A stretch of 64,000 nucleotides of DNA, taken from positions 60,420,003 through 60,484,002 of the forward strand of contig NC_080164.1 in the NCBI RefSeq assembly GCF_950295315.1. Direction: 5' to 3'. The stretch comes from Erinaceus europaeus. Taxonomy: Eukaryota; Chordata; Mammalia; Eulipotyphla; Erinaceidae. A program made the translations under genes and the position numbers. A model generated the notes under the pieces. It worked only from the letters and a program-made list of their open reading frames with translations, was not told where the DNA came from and did not search any database. Shown here in pieces: positions 1 through 11,364 of this stretch (positions are counted from its first letter, which is position 1; every line of letters begins with the position of its first letter).

Positions 1-45
1 GTCTCATAATTTTGGAAATCACTATTAAATCACTAATATTTTTAT
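1..45 (+). mobile_element. 3' end of an L1/family X retroposon, cut by window start
   Basis: The first bases read like the 3' terminus seen at about 17800-17830 (aatcattattaaatcactaat followed by A). This is only the tail of a copy that begins before the window. Confidence 0.5.
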
Positions 46-194
46 GTGGCCCAGATGGTGAAACTGAATGTCAAAAATAAAGCATAATTAAACTAAATAC
101 AAAAAATAAAGAGACTAGAAACATTATTTTATATGAATAGGACCATATATATAGATATGCTTAACTGAGCATATTTGTAATTTTTAAAGAAATT

Positions 195-518
195 ATTTAT
201 TTTGCCTCCAGGGTTATTGCTGGGGCTCAGTGCCTGCACTACCAGTCCACTGCTCCTGGAGGCCATTTTTCCAATTTTTGTTGCTCTTGTTGTTGTTATT
301 ATTGCTATTGCTGTTGTTGTTGATGGCTAGGACAGAGAGATATCGAGAGTGGAGAGGAAGATGAGGTGGGAGAGAAAGATAGACACCTGCTGACCTGCTT
401 CACTGTTTGTAAGGTGATCCTCCCTGCAGGTGGGGAGCCGGACTCAAACTGGGATTCTTTGGTTGGTCCATGATTCTCACCATGTGCGCTTAACTCACTG
501 CGCAACTGCCCGGCCCCC
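195..518 (-). mobile_element. SINE-A-long, minus strand
   Basis: Read on the minus strand it has the tRNA-like head (gggccgggcagttgcgcagtg), the ccccacctgcaggg core, the CT-rich middle, and the extra terminal block with aggagcagtgga and aataaccctggagg. A 66-codon open frame inside it is a shadow. Confidence 0.85.
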
Positions 519-638
519 TTTTAAAAAATTTCATTGGGGGATTAAGCAGTTAAAGTTATCAGTTTATGCATCTTTGTTTGATAGAAAATGCATGTGAAAA
601 ATGTATATGGTAATAGAGTATTTAAAAATTTGCATTCA

Positions 639-850
639 GGGGCCAGGTGATGGCGCACCTGGTGGAGCGCACATGTTAGTTACAATGTGCAAGGACCCAG
701 GTTGGAGTTCCTGTTCCTCACCTGCAGGGGGAAAGCTTTGAGAGTGGTGAAGCAGGGCTGCAGGTTTCTCTCTGTCTCTCTCCCTGTCTCCTCCTCCCTT
801 CTCAAGTTCTGGCTGTCTCTATCCAATAAATAAATAAAGGTAATAAAAAA
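639..850 (+). mobile_element. SINE-B, plus strand
   Basis: It starts ggggccaggtgatggcgcacctgg-like and ends with ctatccaataaataaa and an A-rich tail. Flanks aaaatttgcatt (before) and aaaattgcatt (after) look like a target-site duplication. The CT-rich middle is typical of hedgehog SINEs. Confidence 0.85.
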
Positions 851-1257
851 TTTAAAAATTGCATTGCTTCTGAATGTTCTCTTTTCCTTGATATCAAACA
901 TGTAGCCAAGAATTTATGGATTTATTCAAAAACTGAATCTTCTGAACATTTTTTTTCCAAAATAAATAAATAAAGGGTTAGGCCAGTCAAAATGGAAGAG
1001 ATATAGCCTCATGAATAAGTTCATCAGTTTTTAGTCAGACAGGTGACCATACATGATGACATACAAACAATGACAGCAGGGAAATCAAGAAGAATCCATT
1101 AGAATAAATACTTAACATGAAAACCCAGGCAATGTTATTGCTACAGACAGATTTGTATCATGTGGGGTCTTACAGTGTTGTACAAGGTAGAATCTTTATG
1201 TACTAGTATCTTGGATCTAAATTTCTAGACAGAACAAATGTACATGCCATCTTCCCA
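851..1257. other. Unassigned AT-rich sequence
   Basis: I see no gene, RNA or recognisable repeat here. Confidence 0.5.
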
Positions 1258-1410
1258 CTTACTTTTAATGATTTAATAGTTTTTTGAAAAATTATAAGAT
1301 TTCAGGGATATATATTTACATTCACACACTCCACTGAAGCTTTGTGCTATATTCCTCCATAATCACCGTAGTTCTCAAAAAGTTCAATAGATACTTTAGT
1401 TACAGTTTTT
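1258..1410 (-). mobile_element. Degraded family X 3'-end fragment
   Basis: Reads ttttaatgatttaatag ... ttataagat ... ccataatcaccgtagttctc, which parallels the antisense 3' end of family X at 10495-10620 and 42016-42130. It is highly diverged. Confidence 0.45.
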
Positions 1411-3249
1411 GCAAATTCATTTGTTTTTAGTCTATCATTTTTAGTGGTAGCAAAATGGGTAGAAATCTATCTAATTTTTTAACATTAAAGTTGGAAGAAA
1501 ATACTTGTGTCATAAACTGCTGAACCATAACTCTTTCATTTTATATTTTTGAATTGGGAGATTACCTAAAGAGAACAGTAAATATGTTTCTAACTCATTT
1601 ATTTACTCTCTGAATATTCTGCTTCTTTTGCCTATGAAATAGAACAGCATTTTCTATGCAAGCAGTTGAATGAAACTAGAGATTTTTGCCTCTAACAATG
1701 AAATGAGAGAAAACTAATATTTCATGTAAGGTCATAATTCATCATAAAGAATTTCAACAATGGGGATATAATCATAATTACTTCAGACATAAATAATCTT
1801 TATGTATACCTGAGTGCATACATAAGGAAGAAATCAATTTCTACAGAAATTCTCCATCAAATCTTAAGCTTCCTTAAACTCTGACACTGGAATAAGCCTA
1901 ATGGATGTGCTGACATCCATTTGATTGCCCAAGATCTATTTCTGTATTAAACCATCAAACAGCAAAGCACATTTACCACATTATCTCAGCCCTTCAAAGA
2001 ATTGCTTTCACAGAGGCACAACTTAATGTAATGTTCTTTGCCTCTTTTGAAGGTCGATACAGGAACCATTAGTTTGGGGACTGTTTCTTTACATTTGAAG
2101 ATTTTATTCCTAGATTTTTCTCTGTACAAAGATCCAGGAAACAGATTTCTATTTGAAAAAAAAAAAAGTTCTTACATCTAGCTGTTGTCAACAAATATAT
2201 GAAATTGTTAAAGTCTCTGCATTTCTACTTTCTCTAACATCTGAAAACTTAGTTGAATCTCATTATTGTTCTCTTGGCAAACGCTAGAAGAAGATTGTTC
2301 TCTTGTTTTTTTTTAAACCAAGGATATGCAGTTTACTTAGACAACAAAAACTTCTATTATTGACAAATACATGTAATCAAACCTATCAATGTGTTAGAAT
2401 TTTATAGGTTAAAAAAAGGAAATTTCTTATATCAAGAGATTTAGTAGCCCCTCCCCCACCAGCTTTTTACTGATGCATTTTGGAAATAATGGGGGAAAGC
2501 AACTTTTCCTATAAAGGCAGTTCAAATGGCATGCCATTTGAAAAGTGAATTATACTTAATGAGCAGATACTGAGCCAAGTCAAGTCAGAGTGCAAAATTC
2601 ACCACACATTCAATTCATTCTGAATAATATAAGGTCATTTCACGAAACTTATGACTGAAAGGCAAGCTGCATAGCTCCTCAAAAGTCAGACAATGGAATT
2701 TCTAAGAATAACTTGAATAGAATATCTTCCACAAGACTATATACTAGAAAGTTGGGAAGTGACCATTGCAGATCTTCTGATTCCTCCTACTCCTATGCCT
2801 CTGGCACTTTTGGCTCTCATAATTTCTTCCCTGTCATACAGATTAATAATGTTTCTGTAAATTTTGAACATAGAGAATCAAAGCTGCACAGATGAGGGCA
2901 TAGACACTGCATGATTTTGAAAACAGGAAAATTAAACTATCCAACCTAAAAACCTAACACATAAATATTCAATATTCACTTCCATATGCTAATAACCAAG
3001 TGCATACACCTCTTTCCTGGGAAGTAGGTTAGAGCAGTAATCCACAGGGGGTCTGATCAGAACTAGAAAACATACACATTTCAAATCATAATAATGTTGT
3101 ATGCCTTAAGAGCATGTCACACTAAATGTACACTTTTTTCTTAATAAAACTAAGGTTAAAATGTAGATATCAGCGTTGGGCTTTTCCCAAGGAAAGTGGT
3201 CAAGATGCTTCCAAAGAGCACTATAGAAAGATGGCCAGCCTTTCTCCTA
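1411..3249. other. Unassigned, probably unique sequence
   Basis: No coding region or confident repeat is visible. It holds a short A run near 2157-2168 and a 22-bp perfect palindrome at 2521-2542. The open frame at 2713-2895 has no recognisable features and is treated as chance. Confidence 0.5.
2521..2542. repeat. 22-bp perfect palindrome
   Basis: The arm ttcaaatggca is followed directly by its reverse complement, with no spacer. No function is implied. Confidence 0.9.
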
Positions 3250-3460
3250 TGGCTGGAATAACAATTCAAATAATAGAGTAGTAGACCACTAGATTTCCAT
3301 GCGTTAAGTTCTTGGATTGATCTCCAGCATCATATGTACTCAAATAATGCTTTCAGCTTTCTACTCTCTCCCTCTCCCCCCGTCTCTTTCTTCTCTCTGC
3401 TTCATGTGAGACTCTCTTCTAAATAGGTATGCAATAAAATAAATCTTTAAAACATTTCCA
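3250..3460 (+). mobile_element. Degraded SINE-C, plus strand
   Basis: A diverged head (accactagatttccatgcgttaag ... ttgatctccagcat) leads into a CT-rich tract and an aataaaataaatcttt tail, as in other SINE-C copies (25700, 48050). Confidence 0.5.
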
Positions 3461-3520
3461 TTATGTTTCAAACACCTAAATCTTAAAATGAACAGAGTGT
3501 AAAAACATTAAATGGTATTT

Positions 3521-3558
3521 AAGCAATATTATTAGTGAAGACACTAATAATATTGCTT
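3521..3558. repeat. Perfect inverted repeat, 17-bp arms with a 4-nt loop
   Basis: Arm aagcaatattattagtg at 3521-3537, loop aaga, and its exact reverse complement at 3542-3558. It would extrude as a hairpin. It matches no transposon end I know. Confidence 0.95.
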
Positions 3559-3574
3559 TATCTCATTGGTTTCC

Positions 3575-3722
3575 CTCCTTCACTAAGATTGTTTACTTTG
3601 ATGCAATACACCATACCTAGTCCAAGTTTCAGCGTATGTTTTCCCTTAGTATAATATTCTTGCTATTTAATTTCTACCTGTTAGTGAGATCATACGATAT
3701 TTATCCTTCTCTAATTAAAAAA
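3575..3722 (-). mobile_element. L1 3'-UTR fragment, minus strand
   Basis: Contains tgcaatacaccatacctagtccaa-like text and, downstream, gtgagatcatacgatattt. These are the antisense of the L1 3' UTR motifs ggtgtattgcaccaaagtaaa and gatgatctcac. Confidence 0.6.
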
Positions 3723-3729
3723 ATTAACA

Positions 3730-4040
3730 TTTTGTTGAAGGCTTAGTGGCTTACAGTTGTTGGCAAATGTATACAATTCCTCATCTGCCTAGGACAGGTG
3801 TCTGCAAAACACTCTCCCTCCCAATGTTTAGGTCCATTTCTACTGTCATGCAATGCATCCCAATACCCTTCTCCATGGCCTCCCTTCCCTTTCTTTCCCA
3901 GAGTACTTTGCTTTAGTGCAATACAGCACATCCAGTCTTTTTGAGTTTCACTTTCTTTTTGTTGTTATCTCCCCACCTCTTCCTCCTGTTTCCAGTTTTC
4001 AGTGAGATTCCTGATGTCCTTTGGAGCTGCCAGAACTGCA
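3730..4040 (-). mobile_element. Second L1 3'-UTR-like fragment, minus strand
   Basis: Parallels 37430-37690: both carry caattcctcatct, aggtgtctgcaaaac and an antisense caatacagcacatccag segment. The 62-codon frame at 3743-3931 is a shadow. Confidence 0.55.
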
Positions 4041-4504
4041 CAGATCTAGCTTCTTATTACTTTTACATCAGCAGAAATTCTTTTTATTTCTTGATTTAAT
4101 CACTGTTATCATAGTGTTTCTTATAAATAGTCAAATGATAACCAATATACATGAATCCAAGGAAATGGCAGTTTTCAGAACAGTGAGTCAAAGAAAATTC
4201 TTAATGTAACCATGAGAAGTTGTAAGATGACAGTTGTGTATCTGATTGAGAGCAATTAATCCATAACAAAATAGGAGGATTTAAATGTACTGCCCAGAGG
4301 AAGAAAAGCAAATAAGTAAACTGATTTTTAAAAACACACTAAGGGTTTTTTTCAAACTTTTATAGTAAATTTATGTGTAAAACAAAGAAAACACAGCTAT
4401 TAATTCCAATAAATGTATGGAAAGACAATAAAGTAATTGTACAATGTGTGATTTCAGTGGCAAAGAATACTTAATAACAACAGCTATCATTCAAAAGATG
4501 AAGA
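4041..4504. other. Unassigned AT-rich sequence
   Basis: No gene or recognised element. Confidence 0.5.
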
Positions 4505-4507
4505 TAA

Positions 4508-4706
4508 TGGTTTTCAACTGGAGCGAATTTTGTCCCCCGAGGGACACTTGGAAATATCTGGAGTTATGCTTGTTTCTCACAGCTGGAAAGTATTTCTTAC
4601 ATCCAGTGAGGAGATGTCAGTAATGTGCTAAACATCTTACAATGCACAGGACCATTGCTCACAATAAAGTAATTATTCAGCCCAAAGTGTCAGTAGTAAT
4701 CATGGG
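4508..4706 (+). mobile_element. MER5A-like hAT-Charlie DNA transposon remnant
   Basis: Diagnostic strings of the ancient eutherian MER5A non-autonomous element are readable: ggttttcaactgg, ttttgtccccc, gggacacttgg, ctaaacatcttacaatgcac and attcagcccaaagtgtc, in the right order. It carries no coding capacity and is shared by placental mammals. Confidence 0.8.
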
Positions 4707-4849
4707 TAATGGATATATAAGAAACCCAGAACAATGACTTAAGCAAACAGCATAATTTTGAGAAGATGAAAGTGTTTGGGATGTGTGTGAGAGAAAGACA
4801 GCACAGGAGAGTCAAAATTCATCATTCTTAACACTGGATTGATTTACAA

Positions 4850-5190
4850 TACAGTCTCTCTTTATTCATGGTAGATACAATTTAATACCTCCAGTGGATG
4901 CTTAAAACCATGGGTTGTATGTATGCTACAGAGTAACTTGAATACAAACACTATCATGCTGCCGTAGTTTGACTTGCTAACAAACACAATTAACAAGTGA
5001 CTAAAGGTTAGGATGCATACAGTATACATGTTCTAGACAAAATCCCAGACAGGAAGGAACTAAGCAGAGGGAAATTTAAGAAAACTGCTCATAATAGCAC
5101 ACGATTTAAAACTTGCAAAGTATTTCTGAAATTGCCCATTTAATAGTTTCAGTCTAGAGTTGGCCATGAATCACCATGGGTAAGATACTA
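4850..5190 (+). mobile_element. Tigger-like DNA transposon remnant
   Basis: Starts cagtctctctttattcatgg ... ctccagtggatgcttaaaacc and ends with gaaattgcccatttaatag ... ccatgggtaa. This order resembles TcMar-Tigger non-autonomous elements. The exact subfamily is not assigned. Confidence 0.45.
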
Positions 5191-5379
5191 ATTAAATAGG
5201 GAAACTTTATGAATAATTAATAAATAAGTGCATTTGCTTGTAAATATATTAAAACTTATCTAGAATTGCACAGTAAAACAGGAAAAGTAGAGAAAAACTG
5301 GTAATTATGTATTAAGCTTTTCATATTCTTTCTTTGTGGAGAGTTGATAATGTCTTGTAAAAGTTTTTTATTTCTTTTT

Positions 5380-5667
5380 TAAAAGTATTTATTTATTTAT
5401 TTTCCCTTTTGTTGCCCTTGTTTTTATTGTTGTTGTAGTTATTATTGTTATTGATGCCATCGTTGTTGGATAGGACAGAGAGAAATGGAGAGAGGAAGGG
5501 AAGACAGAAAGGGGCAGAGAAAGACACCTGCAGAGCTGATTCACCACTTGTGAAGGGAATCACCTGCAGGTGGGAAGCCAGGGGCTCAAACTGGAATCCT
5601 TGTGCTGGTCCTTGCGCTTTTCGCCATGTGCGTTGAACCAGCTGTGCTACAGCCCAACCCCTCTCTC
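5380..5667 (-). mobile_element. SINE-A, minus strand
   Basis: Carries cccttttgttgcccttg, ggataggacagagagaaatgg, cacctgcaggtgggaagcc and gctgtgctacagcccaacccc. Flanks ttttatttcttt on both sides look like the TSD; the insertion lies in the A/T tail of the L1 3' end that follows. Confidence 0.9.
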
Positions 5668-5810
5668 TTTTATTTCTTTATTGGGGGATTAATGTTTTAC
5701 AGTTGACAGTAAATACAATAGTTTGTACATGCATAAAATGTCTCAGTTTTCCACACAACAACACACCCCCCACTAGGTCCTCTGCCACCCTGTTCCAGGA
5801 AAAAGTTTTA
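5668..5810 (-). mobile_element. L1 3' terminus, minus strand
   Basis: Antisense match to the young L1 3' end at 34690-34760: tttattgggggattaatg, tacaatagtttgtacatgc and cagttttcc. It is a truncated tail only. Confidence 0.8.
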
Positions 5811-5971
5811 ATGTGCATCTATTATAAAGTTGGAAATTCCACTTCACAAAATAAGCTTTAAACTAATTAATGTTTAAGATTCTAAATATTCATGAACAAA
5901 GACGTTTATTCTGTGATTATAAATGGAAGTAAAACATCTGAGATACTTAGTAATGAATGAAATAAAACACA

Positions 5972-6166
5972 GGGGTTGTGTGGTGGTGCAGCTGGCTGAG
6001 TGCAGATGTTACAGTGTGCAAGGACTGAGGTTTGAGCCCCTGGTCCCCACCTGCCAGGGGAAATCTTTGCAGGTTGTGAAGCAGTGTTGCAGGTGTCTCT
6101 CTATCTTGCACCCTATCTCCCCCTTCCCTTTTGATTTCTGGCTGTCTATATCAATAAAGATAATTT
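5972..6166 (+). mobile_element. SINE-B, plus strand
   Basis: The tRNA-like head is at ggttgtgtggtggtgcagctgg, then cccacctgccagggg and ctatatcaataaagataatttt. aaaacac occurs on both sides as a short TSD. Confidence 0.85.
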
Positions 6167-6169
6167 TAA

Positions 6170-6785
6170 ACAAAGAAAACACTGTAGGTATCTATGAGTT
6201 TGACAAATTGTATACATACCTATCCGCATATGTACGTGGATGTCTCAAAGTATGCAAGAGTACTAAAACAATTTTTCTAGATATAGAATTATATTATTAT
6301 CACTCTTTAAATTTTCACACATCTTGACTTATATTTTGTATCAAAATTTTATGTGTATGTAGTTTTATTAAGTATTATTTACTTAACAATATACACAATA
6401 TAGTTGCATTTTATTTTATCAAATATTATTTAGTGCAATACAAAAAGGAACATCCCAAATAACCCCTGTTGAATCACCAGCACAAAGACTACTGAGAGTA
6501 TCTGAGTCCAGAAATAGCCCCAGTTATCTGGCTCACTACCCTAGGTTTCCTCTGATTTCTTAGTTGCCTCTTCAGGGCTTATGGAATAGTCCTGCAGAAT
6601 TTTGCAAAACTATAACTTAGATATTCAATAAAAAATTTAAAATTTAAGAAGGATATTCTTATACAAGGGTAATTACGGTACTCAGCAAGAAAAATTTCAT
6701 TTGTTAAATGTATTTTTTTTCCTCAAATATCACCACAGGTCAAAATGAGGTTCACAAAACCATTGCTTTGTGTGTAATTCTATTC
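6170..6785. other. Unassigned AT-rich sequence
   Basis: Nothing recognised. Confidence 0.5.
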
Positions 6786-6789
6786 TAGA

Positions 6790-6945
6790 AATTCATTTTC
6801 AAGATTTGTCCTGAAAGATCTAGGAAAGAGAGAAGAAGAGAAAATCAGAGAATCAGAGTATTACACTGATACATGCAGTGCCAGGAATTGCACTCAGGAT
6901 CTCATGCTTTTATTGTTTTATTCACTGTTCCACTTCTTGGGTTAC
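6790..6945 (-). mobile_element. Degraded SINE-C, minus strand
   Basis: Contains gtgccaggaattgcactcaggatctcatgc-like text, the antisense of the SINE-C core, next to an A/G-rich tract. Confidence 0.55.
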
Positions 6946-7334
6946 TATAGAAATTAATTTTATGAAGCTCTCTATATAAGCATATGTTCACATTTGTAGT
7001 TCTATATTAGAAGGCTAAACAAATTCACAAGGAATAAAGTCAGAGTATAAATGAAGTCAATTTTCCATAAGTCTAAATATGTAAATGTTCTAAACCAAGG
7101 TAAAAAATTATGAAGGATATTTTTTGAACTTTGACAAGTATGCCTTCATAGTAAAAAATATAAAACAGGATTAATTATGCATTAATCTATCAATATAATG
7201 CAAATGCCTATTCTTTTGCTGAACTTACAATGTTTAGTGTCTTAGACAAATGTATATGTAATTACAGACTCCAAAAGTTTTACCTTCACCAAAATCACAA
7301 ATTGTTTCATAAGCGTCATCATTATTATCATTTT

Positions 7335-7600
7335 TATTGCCACCAGGTTTATCACTGGGGCTTAGTGCTGGCACTACGAATCCATTGCTCCTGGTGGCCA
7401 TTTTTTCCTCTCCCCCCCCCTTTTCAATTCATTTAGTAGAACAGACAGAAATTGAGAGAGGTGGGTGAGAAATAGAGGGAAGGAAGATACCTGCAGACCT
7501 GCTCCACAGCTGGTGAATCTTCCCTCCTGCAGGTGGAGAGCAAGGACTTGAAACAGGTTTCTTGCACATGGTACTATGTGCACTTTACCAGGTGAGAAAG
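7335..7600 (-). mobile_element. SINE-A-long, minus strand
   Basis: Minus-strand copy with the terminal block (gccaccaggtttatcactgggg ... ccattgctcctggtggcc), a GA-rich tract, and acctgcagacctgctcc. Open frames at 7230-7646 are shadows. Confidence 0.8.
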
Positions 7601-7734
7601 AAGGGGGGGCAGAATAGGGGAAGAAAGAGGAGGAGAGACACAACACTGCTTCATCATTTGTGAATTTAGTTTACATTTTTAAAAAGTTTTTCTGAAGGGA
7701 GAATAGATAAATCTTTTAAAAATACATGTTAATT

Positions 7735-7800
7735 TACAAGTGGTGAAGTAGTATTTTGTCTCTCCCTCTCTCTCTCCCCCAAGTATTACTTAATAAATTG
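7735..7800 (+). mobile_element. SINE-B 3' fragment
   Basis: acaagtggtgaagtag then a CT-rich stretch and ttaataaattg. The head is missing. Confidence 0.5.
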
Positions 7801-8275
7801 AATATGAAGCACATTAATATTATTGATTTATAACTCATGTAAGAAAGAATTCTTAGGATTACTATTTTCCTAGGCAAAGAGATTATCTAGTTATAAACTA
7901 GACACATAATAATAAATTCAGATAAGTAAGATGCCAAACAAATTATAGCACTATAAACTATTTTACTTTACATTTCCTCATTACTTGGTTTTACATTTAA
8001 GATTTTTCTAATGCTTATTAGAAGGCTTTATTTTATTATAAGTTTCAGGAGAATATAATTTTATTAAAATACTGTTATGTTTATGATCCATTATAGAATT
8101 TCCTGCTACTAAGTTTCACATTTATAGGATTATTTAAAACATGCAAATATCCATACAAAATTTATGGCACTGTAATCATGCATTCATCATCTTTCCTATC
8201 TTTTTATTTTTTTCCTACTTACCTCTAGACTTGGTAACTAAATGAAAGATAAATTTTTTATTTTTTAACATTTTT
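7801..8275. other. Unassigned AT-rich sequence
   Basis: No gene or recognised repeat. Confidence 0.5.
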
Positions 8276-8282
8276 TATATTC

Positions 8283-8533
8283 ATTTATTTATTCTCTTTT
8301 GTTGCCCTTGTTGTTTTATTGTTGTCATCGTTGTTGGATAGGACAGAGAGAAATGGAGAGAGGAGGGGAAGACAGAGAGGAGGAGAAAGATAGACACCTG
8401 CAGACCTGCTTCACTGCTTGTGAAGTGACTCCCCTGCAGTTGGGGAGCCAGGGGCTTGAACTGGGATCCTAATGCTGGTCCTTGCACTTTGCACAACCTG
8501 CTCTTAACCTGCTGTGCTACCGCCCAACTCCTG
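8283..8533 (-). mobile_element. SINE-A, minus strand
   Basis: Well-preserved copy: cttttgttgcccttgttg, ggataggacagagagaaatgg, acacctgcagacctgcttc, gtgctaccgcccaactcc. The 71-codon frame in it is a shadow. Confidence 0.9.
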
Positions 8534-8614
8534 GGAAATTATTTTTTTAAAGATTTTTTTCATAACATTCTTTGCCTAATTTTTTATAATTTCTTTTAAA
8601 GAGTTTTTAAAAAA

Positions 8615-8845
8615 TAATTTATTAATTCATACTTTTGAATAGAGCAAATGAGAAATTGAGAGGGAATGGGTGATGGAGTGAGAGATAGGGAGAGAGAGAA
8701 AGGGGGAGGGAGAGAGAGAAAGAAAGAGATCTGCAAAATCTTTCCACTTGTGAAGCTTCTCCCTTGAGTTGTGACCAGGTGCTTGAACCTGTGTCCTTGT
8801 GCACTGTAATATGTGCTCTCAACCAGTTTCCCCACCATAGCCCAC
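8615..8845 (-). mobile_element. SINE-B-like, minus strand
   Basis: A GA-rich tract, then ctgcaaaatctttccacttg and gtccttgtgcactgtaatatgtgc, the antisense of the SINE-B head and core. Confidence 0.8.
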
Positions 8846-9184
8846 ACCCTTTTGCCTAGCTTTTGATCAATATTATCCCCAAGTCTTTGTGTTTCTTAGT
8901 TTTTAACTAGATTCCATTCAGTCATTAAGACAACAGATTCAACCTAGGAATATTTTTAGGAATATTAGAGACTTTGTTAAGATGAATCAACAAAACTAGC
9001 AAAACAAACAAACAAAAACTGAAAACACTTGGTTTAACTCTCCAACTACTATTTCTACCTACTCCCACATTAATGCATCTAAATTCAATTCTAGATCCCT
9101 AAGGCTAAATTCAGGCATCTACTACAATAAGCAATTTGCCTATATAGTGATTTATGTTACTATTTTAATAAGAAAAACACTGAT

Positions 9185-9330
9185 TTCATGGAGGTCCCAG
9201 GGTCAATTCCCAGCAACACCATAAATCAAAGATGAGCAGAACTATGGTGTTTCTCTTCTATTATTCTCTCTCCTCTCCCTCTCCCTCTCCCTCTCCCTCT
9301 TCCCCCTCTCTCTCATCAAAATAAATTAAA
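9185..9330 (+). mobile_element. SINE-C fragment, plus strand
   Basis: ggtcccagggtcaattcccagc and gagcagaactatggtgt precede a ctccct repeat tract, as in other SINE-C copies. Confidence 0.6.
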
Positions 9331-9354
9331 CTAAAATTTTAATTTTTTTTCTTT

Positions 9355-9532
9355 CTGGAGCCAGGTGGTGGTGCACCTGGTTGACCACTCACATTACAGT
9401 GTGCAAGAACTCAGGTTCAAAATCCTGGTCCTCACCTGCAGAAGGAAAGATTCACGAGTGTCTGCAGGTGTCTCTCTGTCTCTATTTCCCCATCCCCTTT
9501 CAATTTCTCTATGTTTCTATCCAATAATAAAT
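9355..9532 (+). mobile_element. SINE-B, plus strand
   Basis: Head agccaggtggtggtgcacctgg, middle gtctgcaggtgtctctctg, end ctatccaataataaataaat. The tail runs into a self-complementary aaat/ttta stretch to about 9560. Confidence 0.85.
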
Positions 9533-9649
9533 AAATAAATTTATTTATTTATTTATTTTTATTTCTGTGACACTAAGATACAATGATAATGCCTTCTCAT
9601 GGTATAAAAGATAAAAAAAATCTGTTTCTTTTACCTGCTTTTCTTTAGC

Positions 9650-9850
9650 TCCCTTCCTCTCTCCTGCAGTTATGCTGGGCTCTTGTTTTTCCTCATGAGT
9701 TGTCCCTCAAGGATTTCATATTTATAGTTCCTTCAGTGTGGGGCTTCTTCCTCAGACTGACTGGCTTTTTATGCCCTTCAAAACTTTTCTCAAATATCAC
9801 ATCCTCTACCTGATCACTTTTAAGAGAAACATTATCCCTCTGCCAATGTT
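9650..9850 (+). mobile_element. Ancient L2 LINE 3' fragment
   Basis: ttcctctctcctgcagttatgctgg and ctcaaatatcacatcctctacctgatcac follow the order of the conserved L2 3' region. It is very diverged. Confidence 0.5.
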
Positions 9851-10285
9851 TGCATGAAGACACCTGGTTCAAAACATTTTCTACTTCCAGCTATGATACA
9901 AACTCAAGACTTTCAGGTACTTTCTTTTGTTCCAATCGACATATCTAACTTCTAGGCAACATAACTATATACATTAATAAGTGAGTATCTCTTGACAATT
10001 ATGGTGGTAGATTGTTTCTTTTTTTTTTTTCTCATATAGTTAGACCTACCAGAAGCTAAAGGTACAGTAACAATGTATTACAAGACCTTATTCAGTGTTT
10101 CTTGAAGAGTTGTATAGGGAGCAGCTATGTTATTGTCACCTGAATTTTATGATTAAAAACAAAATTCTAGGCATCATCCAAGACAGATAATCAGGAATCC
10201 CTCCCTGCAATTGCATTCAGGAAAACAATTAAATTTTCTTGGAAACAGCTTCAGTTTGCTGGCTTAAGAGGATGAGTTTCAGATG
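9851..10285. other. Unassigned sequence
   Basis: Contains a T run near 10019-10031 and no recognised gene. Confidence 0.5.
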
Positions 10286-10289
10286 TAGT

Positions 10290-10475
10290 ATTATTATTAT
10301 TAGTTGCTTGTCTTTGGGGCTTTGTCACCCTAGGCTGACTTTTTCAGATAGAAAGAATGAGAGAGGGAGAGACGGCAAACCAAAGCTTTCTTCAATGTGA
10401 TGAGGGACTGACTTTAACTTGGATCATGCATGTAACACAGCAAATCACTATCCAAGTGAGCTATCTTGTTTGCCC
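10290..10475 (-). mobile_element. Degraded SINE, minus strand
   Basis: ggggctttgtcaccctagg, gagagggagagac, then ggactgactttaacttggatcatgc. This is the general layout of an antisense hedgehog SINE, strongly diverged. Confidence 0.5.
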
Positions 10476-10680
10476 TGTAAGACATTTTAAAGTTATTAGT
10501 TATGATTTAATATTGATTTACAAAATTATGAGATAGAGAGCATATTCTCTCACTGTCCCTACCACCAGAATTCGATATCCCCATTCTCTCCCATGGAAAC
10601 TGCAATAGTTCTCCCAAGGTTACGGCTATGGGTTGACTATTATTTCTATAACTATTAATCTATCTATATATTTTTTCTTT

Positions 10681-10748
10681 TTTTTTCTTTTTGCCTCCAG
10701 GATTGACACTAGGGCTCAGTGCCAGCACTAGGACTCCACTGCTCCTGT

Positions 10749-10815
<67 letters not shown>

Positions 10816-10983
10816 AATTGAGAGAGATGGGAACGATAGGGGAAGAGAAAGATACCTGCAGACCTGCTTCACTACTTGTGAAGGGACCCCATTGAAGTTG
10901 GCAAGCCAAGCTCAAACAGATCCTTGCGTAGGTCCTTGCACTTCATACTATGTGTGCTTAACCTGGTGCGCTGCTGCCCTGCC
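10681..10983 (-). mobile_element. SINE-A-long with an internal AT microsatellite
   Basis: Begins with the terminal block (gcctccaggattgacac ... ccactgctcctgtggg) and ends gtgcgctgctgccctgcc. Between block and body the sequence has expanded to an uninterrupted (AT)n at about 10752-10808. Open frames rich in alternating I and Y here are microsatellite translations. Confidence 0.85.
10752..10809. repeat. (AT)n microsatellite, about 28 units
   Basis: Uninterrupted alternating AT inside a SINE. Confidence 0.98.
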
Positions 10984-11166
10984 ATTTTCTTAAAATTTTT
11001 TTTTCTATGATCCTACCTTCTCTAATCACATCTACATCAACTGCTACTTCTGAATGTCCTTCCTTTCTTCTTCTCTCTTTGGGTCCTAATGAAGTTGGAG
11101 TTTAGAGCCCTCTGGTAATCTTCCCCTACCATATCTTCCCCTCTGGGAGTATAAGCCAAAATTCTT

Positions 11167-11364
11167 TTTAAAATTTAATTAATTAATTTGATAGAGACAG
11201 AGAGAAACTGAAAAAGAAGACAGTGATACAGAAGAAAAAGAGAGATCTGCAACACTGACCACTTGTGTAGCTTCCCCTTGCAGGTGGGGTCTGGGACTTG
11301 AACCTGTGTCCTTAAGCACTGTAACATGTGCACTCAACCAAATGTGTCACCACCCAAACCCTGG
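11167..11364 (-). mobile_element. SINE-B-like, minus strand, nested in family X
   Basis: gagagatctgcaacactg, cttgcaggtggggtctgggac and gtgtcaccacccaaaccctgg. Precise TSD ccaaaattctt at 11156-11166 and 11365-11375, which restores the interrupted family X sequence when the SINE is removed. Confidence 0.9.
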
